NCBI GenBank assembly: GCA_002914845.1
Contig: JXTC01000088.1
Span: 400,682-464,681, forward strand
Reading direction: 5' to 3'
Length of the DNA: 64,000 bases
Source: Trema orientale
Lineage: Eukaryota; Streptophyta; Magnoliopsida; Rosales; Cannabaceae
The notes beneath the pieces were generated by a model, which ran no database searches, was not told where the DNA came from, and saw only the letters and a list, made by a program, of their open reading frames with translations. The translations under genes were made by a program, and so were the position numbers. Each line of letters starts with the position of its first letter. Position 1 is the first letter of the stretch. Below, piece after piece: positions 36,203 to 49,139 of this stretch.

Positions 36203-36808
36203 TGGGCCCAATTTAAGTAAATATCCATTTGTCAAATATTATAACAAAATGTCCGGTATATATGTTTATATAGCAAGTGTAAAATTTTATATACCAAGTA
36301 TAAAAAATTATATACCCAGTATATTTCAGTACAATAACTGAAATTAATAGATAAACATATTTACCAAATGTAAAAATACATATACATGGACATTTAACTA
36401 TAAAATTTAAAATGTGAACATCTATTTAATTAAATTTAAAATATTAGTCATCCACCTAAATTTATCTAAGAGGGAGAGGGTATTCAAGAAAACTAAGGAT
36501 CCGTTTGGTATCAGATTCGGATCCATTTTTTTAAACCCAAAAACTTGATAATTTAGGAAGATGACTAATATTTTAAATTTGATTGAATAGATATCCACAT
36601 TTTAAATTTTATAGCTAAATGTCTATATATATATATATATTGACACTTGGTAAATATATTTATCTACTAATTTCATTTATTGTATTGAAATGTACTAGGT
36701 ATATAATTTTTTGTACTTGGTATATAAAATTTTACACTTGCTATATAAACATATATACTGGACATTTTGCTATAACATTTGACAAATGGATATTTACTTA
36801 AAAGGGCC
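36203..36808. mobile_element. Foldback element with ~270-bp inverted arms
   Basis: The left arm (about 36203-36475) and right arm (about 36540-36808) are inverted copies with roughly 90% identity by eye. Examples are AAGTAAATATCCATTTGTCA at 36214 against its complement near 36780-36797, and the blocks GTGTAAAATTTTATATACC and AAATATTAGTCATC. The loop is only ~65 bp (36476-36539). There is no coding capacity. This is a MITE or foldback transposon able to form one long hairpin. Confidence 0.85.
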
Positions 36809-38200
36809 AAATTGATAAAATCCCTAATTAATTACAAGCAAGTTTTGGGCCATGCGGGTATGCTGAAGTCCCAATACATGGGCTTGTTCTTTTATCAAGC
36901 TGGCCCATTTCGAAAAATATTGACTATTTTGTTGGTCTTAGCGGCAAAGCAGCTTTTTTACATTTCATTTTAATAAATATCATCGTTTTTATCTTGTTTC
37001 AAAAATATATATATATATATCACACTTTTTATAGCACAATATCGAGTTTATCAGTTCCAGTATACGTATACCAGTTTTTCTATATCAATATACTCAATAT
37101 AAACTTTCTTTTATATTACGAAAAAAATGCTAGTTATAGCATATCAAAAATCATGTATACTCAAAATAAAAATGGATATAAGACTATAATAGCTGATCTA
37201 TTTGATATACCTAATGTTAAAACTGGTATGAATGGTCATCTTGCTATGAAACGAAGATATTTATTAATTTTGATAGAGTTTTGCTATATAGTTTAATAAT
37301 CATAATGAGACAAAAATATAAATTACGGAGCAAATTAGAATTTGAGTTAGTTTAGAGAATAAAACTAGAATTACCCCATTTTTTTAAAAAGAAAATCACG
37401 TTGTTTTAACTTGGCAATAGCATTATCGTCTCTCTTTTATTTGAAAGACTAGTTTATTATTGTTATGTTATATTGTAATCCTGTTGTAAGCAAGAAGTAG
37501 CTAAAATAGCTGTGAAAAAAAATATTTAGGCATTTGGTAAATTAAATTTACAATCCAAAGTGTTGTTTAAAAGCAACATCTAAGTGTTTGATAAACTATA
37601 AATTATGTTTTGTGGAATGTTCTTTTACAAAATTTGTTTATATAAAAATAGAATCGACTTTGTAAATGTAACTCTTTGACCCCATTATTTTGGGATGCGA
37701 CAAAATTTTAATAATTAGTCATTAAGTAAAATATTAAGTCATAGGTAATGTGATAATTATACAATATGGGGTCAATTCAGAAAATGTGACGTATCGAAAT
37801 TGCATTGGACAAGAAAGTACAATCACATCCAAGACAAATATCAATTTCTCATTGGAAGCTAATTGTGGAAATGCCACATGTCAAAGCAGGAACGGTTGAA
37901 AATTCCATCAAATCACATCTTGCCAAGTGTCAAAGGCTAAAGAGGTCAAGTACTTAATTGACACGTCACAAAAAATGTGTCTCATATACATATCAGTTGG
38001 TCGTTACGTATCTAGCTATTAATAACTATAGGTATTGACACTTTATTACTATAGGAAATTTCTCATTGGATGATTAAACCGAGCATTAAAAGGTGATTTC
38101 ATTGGGGAGTAGCCAAGTGAAACTATATTTTTTCAGTATCTCTAAAATATCATATATTGTCTTAAGACTTTGCCAAATTTTCTTTAGAAAAAAATTGCTG
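36809..38200. other. AT-rich spacer
   Basis: Contains short AT repeats. The last ~450 bp may be non-coding sequence of the neighbouring gypsy-like fossil, but no repeat ends were found. Confidence 0.4.
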
Positions 38201-38229
38201 CAAAAAATAGCCGATGAACAGAATTTATG

Positions 38230-39250
38230 AAGTAGTAAAGTATCAAGTCAACAAAAGGAGATACTTGCTTAGATGCAAAGCACGTTAGAGAATTTGATGA
38301 AATCTTAGTACCTGATAATGCAGAATTTGGCCGTGATAGAAAAGAAGAACAGACAATAGACTGTTACTCCTATTCTCTCTTATCAAAACAATAATTCACT
38401 CGTATCAGACAATCAAAATCCTACCGTACTAGCAAAGCAGGAAAACCCTGGCAATCTCACAACTCTAGCTGGAATGAGTAATGGAAATTTCCATAGTTTC
38501 ATTAATAAAGAACAAATATAAGATGTGCTCAAAACATAAGCATAAAAAGCTAGTAAGATTATAGCAACATTAGATTTTCAGCCTCTTTATTATGCACAAA
38601 TTTTGTCTAGGACATATCTGAGGGATTATACCAATCCTCGATTCAAAAATTTTGACGGAAAAAAGGGCAATGCTAAGAAATATATCATTAGTTTCTTGGA
38701 TGATCTTGGAGTCTATACTAATGATCATGTGTTAAGGCTAAGGGAATTATCAAAATCTTTTGCATACCGAGTATATTCATGGTTTGTCAATTTACCAGAA
38801 AATAGTATCTTTACATGAGATGAATTGGTTGCAATATTCTGTACCAAATTCTTCATAATAGAATGCAAGTTAAATCTTTCTAATCTTCCCAGTATAACAC
38901 AGAAAAAAAAAAAATGAATCGCTTACAATATACATGAATAGATTCAAGGAAAAAGCTCTGGATTGCAAGCAAATCATCTCAGAGAACGAACTGATTCAGA
39001 TGCGTGTCAAAGATCTAACTTTCTAATTATTATTTTTCAATATTGTTTACTTATATTTCTGGAATTACCTATGTTAGAAAACTTAACCATCTTTTTGTTT
39101 GTTTTTGACCATATGATTGGTATCACTTATATCAGAAACACTGACTGTCTAGTTAACACCTGGTGATGGTCATTGAAACCACTCACACTGGTTTATTTGC
39201 AAGTTATGCCATCAAAGACGCCATAATTTTTTGACACATGGATTTATATT
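38230..39250 (+). mobile_element. Ty3/gypsy-like gag fossil
   Basis: A stretch from about 38570 resembles the plant gypsy gag core (DYTNPRFKNFDGKKGNAKKY, LRLRELSKSFAYRVYSWF, NLPENSIFT). Weaker similarity extends on both sides. It is broken in several places, and no polymerase region or long terminal repeats were recognised, so it is an old remnant of one part of the element. Confidence 0.75.
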
Positions 39251-39651
39251 GTCATAATTTTCTACATCATTTTCTTCAATTCTACCATTATCTTACTTAT
39301 CCTTAATAAGCGCTTTTATGCTTAATTAATTTCTCTCTAATCAAATTACTAAAAAAGTACTCCCGAGCATCTATTTATTAAATTCATCAAATTCTGCTTG
39401 AAATTGCAGTTAAACAGTAGATCTTAAAATCATTGACCAAAAGCAAAGAGTTATCAAATGCCTCTCATTCCCTTATTTTTTTTTTTTTATCTAAAAACTA
39501 AAAATAGCCACCAAAAGCAGTCCAACTATGTGTGAATGTATCGTTCTTCTTTAAGGAATAAACGACATGTAGTTCTTTCCAAATAACCTACGTGTCGTTT
39601 TTTCCGTCAACTATGAGAATTAGTTGTTACGTTTTTGAAGAAAACTCTTTC

Positions 39652-40098
39652 GGCTTTTGGGCTACCTACAATTACGATGTCCAAGAGAAAGAAAGAAGGG
39701 TTTTTTAGAAAAATACGGTAAATTACACATACCTTTCAAAAATACGGTACAGGTGAAAAAGTTAGAAAAGTACGGAGATTTGAGAAAAAAGTTATTAAAC
39801 TACGGTTCTATTAGAATCATTAAATACGGTTCTGTGCATAGGATTTTTTTATAAAATAAAACTAAAACATAAATGCTACTAACAGTGCCTGATGCATGCG
39901 CAGATGCGTGCGTGGCGCGTGTCAACTGATAGAATTCAACCTTTTTTTTTTCCAGTTTTTCATCACTTTTTGAATTTTTGACTTCAAATTTATTGCTTTG
40001 TGCCGAATATCGTACATACCGTAAAAAACTAAACAAATACCGTAAAAAAATAAAGTACAGAAAAACGGGCCGTATTTTAATAATGGTGAGCCCAAAAG
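39652..40098. repeat. TACGG-rich non-coding element
   Basis: Left end CTTTTGGGCTACC and right end GGTGAGCCCAAAAG are near inverted repeats. Between them TACGGT recurs four to six times in the left half and ACCGTA in the right half, so the piece is weakly palindromic. Probably a non-autonomous transposon; superfamily undetermined. Confidence 0.45.
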
Positions 40099-40879
40099 TG
40101 GTACGTGGGCTAATTTCCTCAAGAAGGAAAGAGAAAAACAAAGAAGCATAGGAGTCCACCAAAACTTTTGTCGAGAAAATGCTTATAGATTTTTTTGTTT
40201 TTTTTTTTTGTTTTAATTTAATAACCATACTTATCGAATAATAATATACGTATATCTTTGGTGTTAAGTTTCTTCTACAATCATTTGGACTGTTCATTCT
40301 TTAGTGCTAGAAAGCATAGAACTCCATGTTAAACACAAACATCAATATTAACAATTCAAACTTCTACCTTTCCAGCTAATAAAAATTGAAACATCACCTT
40401 CATTTAGTAACACCTGAAATGGTCCAAAACCCAGTTGTTGATATAATATGGGGTGCCCAAAAGTCCAACTCAATCTGAATGGTCCAAATCAAATTTTAAA
40501 AAAGAATTGGGTAATTATTTAAGATTTTGGGCGTGTCGATTTGGTTTTAGGCATGTCAATATGTTCTAGAATAATTAGTTTTATTTTAGTTGAGACTTGT
40601 TATTATTATTTTGGGTCCATTACCCATAAATGATGGTTTCTTTTTCCACATTTTTTTGGATAACACGCTTGTCTGACTGAACATAATTATTATAATAAAA
40701 ACCAATTTGATTTCAATGATCTCTACCTGTTTGGAACAAGTCCTCTTAGTGACCATAAAGCGACTTTCTCTAACCCCCAACAAAGTTCATATAAAAACAT
40801 TTATACCATAAGACTTTTTATGATTGAATTTCTGCTTCACAAACAGATCTCATCAGAAAACCTAACCATCTTTCCAGTT
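40099..40879. other. Spacer and promoter side of the phytocyanin gene
   Basis: AT-rich; no feature beyond an in-frame upstream ATG at 40820 (discussed with the gene). Confidence 0.4.
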
Positions 40880-41619
40880 ATGAGAAAAGGAAAATTCTTC
40901 AGACACTTTCCTTTCTCGTTGATCCTTATAATCTACACTTTGTTTCTAAATGGAGCAACCTCTGAAGATTACGTAGTTGGTGATGGTGATGAATGGAACA
41001 GCCAGGCCAACTTTCTATCCTGGTCAACCAAATACAACTTCACTGTTGGTGATATACTTGGTATGATCTTTTTTGCTTTAATTTTTTGAACTATACTGTG
41101 TGTTATTATGTGCTACAAAGAGAATCAAAGCGAAAGTTTTGGAGGCTAAACCAACTGTTTCTTTGTCTCTTCTTGCTTTGCAAAATCAAGTTTTCTTGGA
41201 AAACAAACATTAATCTGTCTCAGATTTCATATTATGTAGTTTTCAAATACGTAAAGGGGCAACACAATGTGTATGAAGTAGAGGAGAAAACGTTTCGATC
41301 ATGTGATTCGAGCAGCGGCGTGTTGGCAAAGTATGAGAGTGGAAACGATCAAGTCAAACTCACCGAAGCGAAGAAGTATTGGTTTATATGCGATGTATCA
41401 GGCCACTGCCTTGGAGGAATGAGGTTTGGCATTGATGTAAAACAAGCTAATCCCTCTTCTGATAACACTGGTTCCAATGATGGTTCGCCAACTTCTCAAC
41501 CTACTGAGCTTCCAGCAACTCCACCTTCCAGCTCTGGTAGAGGAACTTTGTTAAGTGAAAGTTGGAAAACTGGGATTTACACTTTGGCATTTGGGGTGTT
41601 ATTCAAATTGTTTTGTTAA
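40880..41619 (+). CDS. Phytocyanin (uclacyanin-like blue copper protein)
   Basis: Two exons (40880-41060, 41240-41619) give 186 residues. An N-terminal signal peptide (SLILIIYTLFLNGATS, cleavage near residue 28) is followed by the cupredoxin domain EDYVVGDGDEWN. The copper ligands are all present: H69 (GQHNVYEV), C111 and H116 (WFICDVSGHC), with M121 as axial ligand; C82 and C117 would form the disulfide. Met rather than Gln places it with uclacyanins or plantacyanins rather than stellacyanins. A Ser/Pro/Thr-rich stretch (residues ~130-160) and a hydrophobic C-terminus suggest a glycosylated, GPI-anchored cell-surface protein. An ATG 60 bp upstream is in frame, but the start at 40880 gives a normal signal peptide. 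The intron keeps the family's usual position. A broken copy of exon 1 and intron lies at 61155-61420. Confidence 0.93.
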
Positions 41620-42047
41620 TGAAATTAGCTAAATTTTCATTGTAATTATAGTGCGGAGTAACATTCTTTCCAGGACTTTTTCAGTTGTTGGGACATTGGT
41701 TTTATGATGGTAGAAATATAATTTTCTTATATATCTCTACATATATCTGCATTATTATGTCTGAAATTCCTGAATCTTTGAGTGATGATCAAGATTATTA
41801 TCAAAGAGCACGCTCATTATTTGTGAAAGCACTGAAAGGCACACTTAGCAATTAAATAGTGTGCTTCTGTTCCTCTGGACCGAACAAAAACAGAATCTTA
41901 GCATCAAGTCTGATTGACTTGCAGACTTGCACTAAAAGTAGTTTTTTAACTTCCCATCGAAAACAAAAATTATTCAGTAGACATCTTGTAAACTTGTATT
42001 GAAGTAGGTTCCTATTTCATTTGAGGAACTGGTACTCAATTATGATA
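41620..42047. other. Convergent 3' flanks of phytocyanin and AMS
   Basis: No feature beyond untranslated and AT-rich sequence. Confidence 0.4.
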
Positions 42048-44482
42048 TCAATATGTTGGCTGCTGGTTATGATGGTGTTGATAGTCAATGCTGCTCCCAT
42101 TTTCTGATGCTTTAGACATCTCAGACAATCCTCTAGATGGATTCCTTGTCAACTCCAGCAAAAAGTCCCTCAAGTGATCAGCTTGAACTACTACTTTACT
42201 GTCCTTCTTCTGAATCCAAAAATTTTAAGCAACACATTAGCCCTTTGGCTAGTTTATATTTGTAAATGAGTGCTTCCTAAATCAAAAGTACTACAGATTT
42301 TCGAATCCCATAAAATTTATTATAGTAGAGGCACCTTACCTCTACTTTGAGAACATTGGACACCAGGTTTCTGAATGTGGTAACATTTGCATTAGTTACT
42401 TCAAGGGCTAGAGAGTTTAAGGCCTCCATCAATCTCACAAATCTACCAGGCTTGTGCTCACAGAATACTTTCACAAAGAACTCATTTCCATCTATCTGAG
42501 CCACTTCCACTTGTGGCTAAATTTGTTTTAAAGACGTTATGAAGAAGTTTAAAAATGAAAAAAAAAAAAAAAAAAAAAAGTTAAAAAGTACTAGAACTAA
42601 AGGTACCTCCATCTGTGGTGCCTTGTCATTGGTTGTATCCGAGTCTTGGTTCTGCTTTGAGATGCTTCCACTTCCTGATGTTTCTAAATGAAATTCGTTT
42701 TGAGCTTTAACATGCTCAGGTTTAGACCCGAAATCAGCTTCGCCGTGACTCAGAATGTCAGACGAGACATTGTTTCTTATACCATTTACGCCACTGTTCT
42801 TAAGGCAGTCATTGTCTGAATGCTCTTCAAGCTCATCTTGAAGTTCTTTTGCTTGACTCTGCAAGTCCTTAACGTACTCAATCGCGTCCCCAAGTATGGA
42901 AGCCCTGTCCAACTGTACATCAGAATGAGAACAAGGACTTAGATTTTACAAGTACTAGTTCCAAAAATAGCTTTAGACATCTTATTACCTTAGAAATTTT
43001 TGGAACCAAAGACCTAAGTGTATAGAGCCTTTCATTGAGCTTCTTCCTTCTTCTCCTCTCTGCAACAAGATTTTTGCATTGAGGCCCCTTTGCTGACTTT
43101 CTCCTATACTTTCCATCATCCTCATCATCAATCTGATCACTGCAATCCGATACTGAATTTGATCGCCCTTCGTCCTGTTTGTTCGAATCCTTTTCATTAC
43201 CCTGCTGATCCTTGTTTTCTGTTATTGGTTCCATAAAGTGCATATGCATATTGGCTGTGTCAGTCATCATGGATGGCTGCAAAACATCCACAGAAGAATC
43301 CATTTGCTTATCCGAAAGTAACGACGGATTGTGCGAACATTCGAAAAAGGCAGCATCATTCTCTGTCCTGTTTTCAGAACTGTAACCAAATTGCTGCATG
43401 TTTGTTGAAGAATTGCATAGGCGAGTTTGATCGACAGAGATGTCATATGGCAGTTCGTTGCCTAAAAAGGGCCTTGACTGGGTTTCACTCATCGTGTTTA
43501 CGTTTACACTGAAGCTTGTATCCAAATTGTTTGTGTTAATCAGGCCTTCCTGCTCCATTGAAATGTTACATTGAGCTGTGATAAAGTCTATGACATTCTG
43601 ATCTTCTGATATCTGTGAAAGAAACAGTATTAGTACACATATTCATTACTTTCCCTTAAAAGTTCATTTTGAACTAACATAAGAGAAAATGATGATTTAA
43701 AAGAGAATGATCATACCTGTTTATTCACATAAAGCTCTATCAATGCTACTGGCAATGGAACCAAAACCCTGGTCCCAACAGATTCCTGCAAGAGTATGTT
43801 GGAAATTAAAGCTAAATATAAATTAACAGTCTGGTTTTGAACCTAGGTGGAAAAGTAGAGGAGTGTTTGGTTAAGACAGAAACTTAAGGAGTCTTTGGTT
43901 AAGACAAAAACTTACTTCAAGAACATGTGGGCATGTAACAGTAGAAAAGTTTAACCAACTGGGCTGGTTGGATACCAAGGTTTGTGCATAAATCCTGTTC
44001 AAGAACTCATGTCTTAAATAGATTTTACATTAATAACATAGTGAAAAAAATGTCCTCTATTCTGAAACTAAATGAACAAATGAGTAAATACCCAGAGTCT
44101 AAAGGCATGGAAGTAGGCAATTGGTCAAGAAGATCACAACAATTGGCTCTTGGGTGCTGAATCATGGTATCCCTGCATGGAAGGACTGGAGAAACTGGGA
44201 ACAGAAGTTCTTCATCTCCACCATTTTGTACTGTGTTTTCAGTTCCAGCACAACAACAGTTCATCCACTCAATAAACCTGTAGCCAATCCCAAAAGTCAC
44301 ATAAACACAAAGGCACATGACACACTGATCATTATTCATAGTCATATATCATTACTATAGCTATGGATAGTTTTCTTTAACCTTTGGTCTTCACTTAATC
44401 TCCAGAGAACACAATAATCCCATCCTTTTAAACCCACAAGAGGCCTAAGCCTCTCCATCAGATTTTGCATAATCAAGTTCAT
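42048..44482 (-). CDS. AMS: bHLH transcription factor ABORTED MICROSPORES (AMS)
   Basis: Eight minus-strand exons (44482-44382, 44277-44092, 43994-43916, 43785-43717, 43612-42989, 42912-42607, 42516-42340, 42209-42048), all GT-AG, encode 567 residues, matching AMS (about 570). AMS drives tapetum development and pollen-wall genes. The N-terminal bHLH-MYC_N region includes [42 protein letters not shown] and [17 protein letters not shown]. The acidic linker [10 protein letters not shown] precedes the basic helix [20 protein letters not shown] and the second helix [18 protein letters not shown] (residues ~320-372). A C-terminal ACT-like domain starts [19 protein letters not shown] (residues ~460-535). 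The protein ends in a His/Gln-rich [10 protein letters not shown]. This is the intact member of a tandem duplication; its partner is the pseudogene at 47355-49139. Confidence 0.95.
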
Positions 44483-46900
44483 ATTACCTGCAATAATTGA
44501 GAAAAGAAAAACGCGGGAATATTCACATTCTGAATTAATTGAAGAATCTCAGACTACTTAATTCGTCAAATTATCTAGAAAGAATCCTCTCTCTCTCTTT
44601 AGATAGAATCTCTTATGACACTCACAAGCACCAAGGGAGATACAAGCTAGTGGATAGCAATGCCTCCTGTTGCTCTCAAGACAACTATAGCTACCTCTTT
44701 TGACTGAATGAAGTAACAAAATACATAAGCAAGGTGGAAAAAGCAAAATAAAAAGGCAGCATAAAATACAAAGGAAGATCTCCATACAAACTTCAGATGA
44801 CAGAAACTGATATAGTTGCACCCTATTCAAAGCTTAGACAACACCCCACCTCAGCAAACTGGGAAAAAGAAACAAAAGAAAAAATAATAATAATACAACT
44901 CGCACCCTCTTATAAGTTATAGCCATTACATGCTTCCTACTCTATTTTTCTGAGCTTGGGAGCTACTTATAATGGTAGGTGAACTGCAGCCAAGGCATGA
45001 AAGAAGGAGATAATTTCATGTATATAATATAAACTAAATTATATCTAACTTTTCTTGTTAAGGAAGAATATATAAGCGAATATTTGGGAGGAAAGAACTC
45101 ATTATTAAAAGGTCATTATAAACAAATATAATATGTAGTTAGTTATGATGGAGGAGAGCATATTGCATGACCTAAGAATGTGGCGTTTGTCACCTTAACT
45201 AACTTGAAGTTTTTCGCTCGCTTGGGGTTTCTATATTCTTACATGTTTCAACTACTCTATAACTTTGGACCAGAAATAGAAAAGTACTATACGTAAACAA
45301 GTTTTGTAAAGAGAAATTCAGACTTGTTTGTCCCCCATGAAGATGAAAGGCTGACAGTTTAGCATTAGTAGCACAGCCTGAAAAAGTAAAAACTCCAAGT
45401 CTTTTCCTTAATATGACGTTTTTTTTTAATTGACATTTTACAGTTTTTGGTAGATTTTAGAGGAGAGAGATTAACTGATTACACAAGTAAATGAGTTGGT
45501 AATGATGAGAGGGGGCATATTGCATGACCCAACTTAAGGCCTACAAAACACTAACTACCTTGGCTGAGTTTTTCATTTGGTTTTGGTTTAGTATATTGCT
45601 TCATGTTTCAACTACTCTATCACTTATTGTATCACAATTGGGAAACATACATCAGACCCTTCATTAAGATAGGGGAATATTCTGGCCTCAATTTAGTCCT
45701 TAGTTGTCACCCATATAGAGTTAGATGAAAAAAAGAAAGATAAGGTTTATCCAATTTCCTGTGTATCCTACACTTTGATTGAATAGTGATGCAAGTCCTA
45801 CTCCTACATATAGGAAGAGGATTTTCTTTCTTTCTATGGTTAATTACTCATAAAGAGTCTAAGACACTCGGATTGGCCTATCTAGCTTAGTACTAGACTA
45901 TTACACAACTATGCACTAGCATCTTTCAAGCAATTTATTTCAATTTGTTTTTGTTAAAAATGTCAACTTAAAAACCCAGTACCGTAGTCACTTCCAAGAT
46001 TAATTCATCTTTCCTCCTGTTTAATTTCTATGATTTTCTAAAAAGAATATAAAGTGAAAATTATAATTTGTATAGATAAATAGTTACTCATCATCTGAAC
46101 ACACTTTTAGTGACGAGAGAATTTAGAGAAATTTTCTAACAAGGTCGTGAGAAGACCTTTTACTGGATAAAAATTTCAATTAAAAGAATTACGATTGGAT
46201 GGATCTCAATTAATGCTTGAATTCTTAACTTTTTTTTTTTTACTTGGAGAGTAGAGATTTGAAATCAAGACTTTTCATTTTGAGAGGGAGTGTTATCACT
46301 AAATTATGCATATGATGATCTCACACATAAAAAAAATAATATTATAATCAAAGTTCAAAAAACATGACCAATTAAAAGTAAGGAACTAGTATCTTTTATT
46401 TGGTAGGAAAGTACTTAGCCTATAAAACAATGTTCACTTCTCAATATAACATATTAGAAGAGTTTCAAAATAAAAAAAAATTCTAATATGAACAGTCTTC
46501 AGCTAAACTTTTTGCCTTCTGCAATTTGTTTCTGATAGGCATTAGTCATTACTTCTTGAATGATGTAAGCCATATTCTATTTACCTAAATTAAGGTGGAT
46601 AATCTACGAACATAAAGTTCACCTTTTTCGTAATCTACTTTCGTATGCGAGATTGTGTCCTCAAGATTTCCATTTTATTTTGACATGTAATAAATTAGAT
46701 ACTCATATAGTAGGACAGTCATTTTGTAACTACTGCACTGTTGATGAATGTGAATTCATACGTATGTCCTATTGTCGGACCCATAATGTTCAATGGTGGA
46801 TGATAAATAAGTATTTGCAAAATACTCACTTAGCAATAATAAAAGAGAAATGTAAAATTTAGGTTATCATTTTTCATATATCAATATCATTTGGATCAAC
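44483..46900. other. Duplicated promoter and upstream block of AMS (unit 1)
   Basis: Upstream sequence that is repeated, with interruptions, after the pseudogene copy. For example, the block around 45057-45120 (GAAGAATATATAAGCGAATA, then GAAAGAACTCATTATTAAAA) recurs at 49658-49715. Further shared stretches lie at 45540-45670 (50580-50735 and 50920-51590), 46470-46590 (52930-53030) and 46820-46910 (53695-53780). It holds no other gene. The short plus-strand frame at 46653-46862 has no relatives that I recognise. Confidence 0.7.
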
Positions 46901-47354
46901 AAAAGGACTTGAGCTTTTACTATTTGTTTATATTTATTGTCCCTGAGTCAACAACCTCATCACATTTGATCAAGTCCAATTTCTTTAAGAAAATTCTGAG
47001 ACCTTTGTTGGGTATTTGATATTTGTCAATTAGTATGAAATATGTCATTCTTATGAGGTCTCATGATGCTGTATTATTTCAATTTATTTTTTTGCAGTTT
47101 TGGTCCTTTTGAAGCTAGTTACATTTTCTTCTTTTAAAATGAAGGACTCTAGAGAATAAACTTTGACTTTGATATTTGAATGTATATACAAGTTTAGTTC
47201 TCTTAGCCTCGGTTTGGTGGCTATGGAACTAATTAACTAGCAATCCTGCTATTATGAAACCCTTCAAATATCATACAAGTAAGCTTATAGTGAAGTAACT
47301 CCTAAGACCCTCATTTGAATCACTCTTTTGTTCTTTCTTTTTTTTTTTTTCTTC

Positions 47355-49139
47355 TCAATATGTTGGCTGGCAGTGATGATGGTGTTGATAGTCAATGTTG
47401 CTGCCATTTTATGATACTTTAGACATCTCACACAATCCTTCAGATGGATTCCTTGTATGCTCCCGCAAGAAGTCCCTCAATTGATCAGCCTGGACTACTA
47501 CTTTACTGTCTTTCTGTCAACGGAAAAATTTAAGCAATAAGTTATCTCTCTGGCTTGTTTATCTCCAATTCTAGATTTTCTTTTTTTATCAACATTTGTT
47601 CTTGTTTTCCAAACCCATAAAAAAATAAAAAACGACTAAAAATTGCACTGGAAGAATCTTACCTCTACTCTGAGAACATTGGAGACAAGGTTCTTGAAGG
47701 TAGTTACATTTGCATTAGTTACTTCAAGTGCTTGAGAGTTTAAGGCTTCCATCAATCTCACAAGTCTGCCTGGCTCGTGCTCTCGGAATACCTTTACAAA
47801 GAACTCAATTCCAGCTATCTGAGCCACTTCTACTTGTGGCTAAAATTGTATTAAATACCATATTATTATCTTACAAAGATGCTTCAGAAATAGAGAATAG
47901 TATTTAGAAGTCAAGATGATTGAGAAGAACATAAAGTACTTCCATCTGTGGTGCCTTGCCATTAGTAGTATCCCAGTCTTGATTTTGTTTCGAGATGCTT
48001 CCATTACCTGATGTTTCTGAAGGAAATTCATTTGGAGCTTTATCACGCTTGAGTTTAGATCCAGAATTAACTTCTCCATGATTCAGAATCGCAGACGGGT
48101 CATGTTTTTTTTTTACCATTAGTGCCATTGTTCTTAAGGCCATCATTGTTCGAATCCTCTTTGAGCTCGTCTTGAAGTTCTTTTACTTGCCTCTGCAAGT
48201 CCTTCACATACTCAATTGCTTCCACGAGTATGGAAGCCCTGTCCAACTGTACACGAAATGAGAATAAGGGCCTTCTAGATATTACAAACAAGAGAAAGCA
48301 AAGCAACTATAAGTTCCGAAAAGAAATAGATATCTATTACCTTAGAAATGTTGGGAACCAAAGACCGTAGAGTGTATACCCTTTCATTAAGCTTCTTCCT
48401 TATTCTCATCTCTGCAGCAAGGTTTTCGCAATTAGGCTCTTTTTCCGAGTTTCTTCCATACTTTCCATCATCGTCATCATCAAACTGATCACTGCAATCT
48501 GAGAGCAAACTCTGTCCTGTTTGTTCGAATCCTTTTCGTTATCCTGCTGCTCCTTGTTTGCTGTTATTGGTTCCATGAAGTCAATATGCATGTTGGCTAT
48601 GTCGATTCATCACAGATATCTGCATTGCATCCACGGAAGAATCCATTTGCTTATCTGACGGATCATGTGAAGATTCGAAACGGGCAGCATTGTTCCTCGT
48701 CCTGCTTTCAGAACTGTAACGAAACTGCTTCAAGTTCATTGGAGAATTGCAGAGGCGAGTTTGATCGACAGAGATGTCATACGACAAGTCTAAGTTCTCG
48801 AGAATGCAGTTGCAGGCAAAACATGCTGCTGCAGATGATTGTTGGTATCCATGTTGCTTGTGTTAATCATTGTGTACTGCTGCATTGAAATGTTGTATTG
48901 GGCTGTGATAAAATCTATCACATTCTGATCTTCTGGTTTCTGTGAAAGAGACTAGATTGGTAAACATTTTTTTTTCCCTTTCCCCTTAAAGTTCATATTG
49001 AACAAACATAAGGGAAAAACCATGCATAAACCACACCTGTTTGGTCTTCACTTAATTTCCAGAGAACACAATAATCCCATCCTTTTAAACCCACAAGTAG
49101 TCTAAGCCTCTCCATCAAAATTCGCATAATGATGTCCAT
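47355..49139 (-). pseudogene. AMS tandem duplicate, decayed
   Basis: A second, defective copy of AMS. Exon 1 (49139 downward, MDIIMRILMERLRLLVGLKG) is fused to the last bases of exon 4: a deletion of about 660 bp took exons 2, 3 and nearly all of exon 4, joining at a shared AAA near 49040. Exon 5 (about 48942-48345) carries an early TAG and frameshifts around 48790, 48590 and 48500. In the DNA-binding basic region [11 protein letters not shown] has become AEMRIRKKLNE. Exon 6 (from 48247) is frame-shifted after DELKEDSNNDGLKNNG. Exon 7 (47839-47663) is intact, with [20 protein letters not shown]. Exon 8 (47513-47355) has a premature stop at SKVS. Promoter-side sequence was duplicated with it, so it may still be transcribed. 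Confidence 0.93.

Noticed and set aside
37100-37297. 100-codon plus-strand frame across 36994-37296
   Set aside because: AT-repeat start, no recognisable domain, and surrounding sequence looks like transposon debris.
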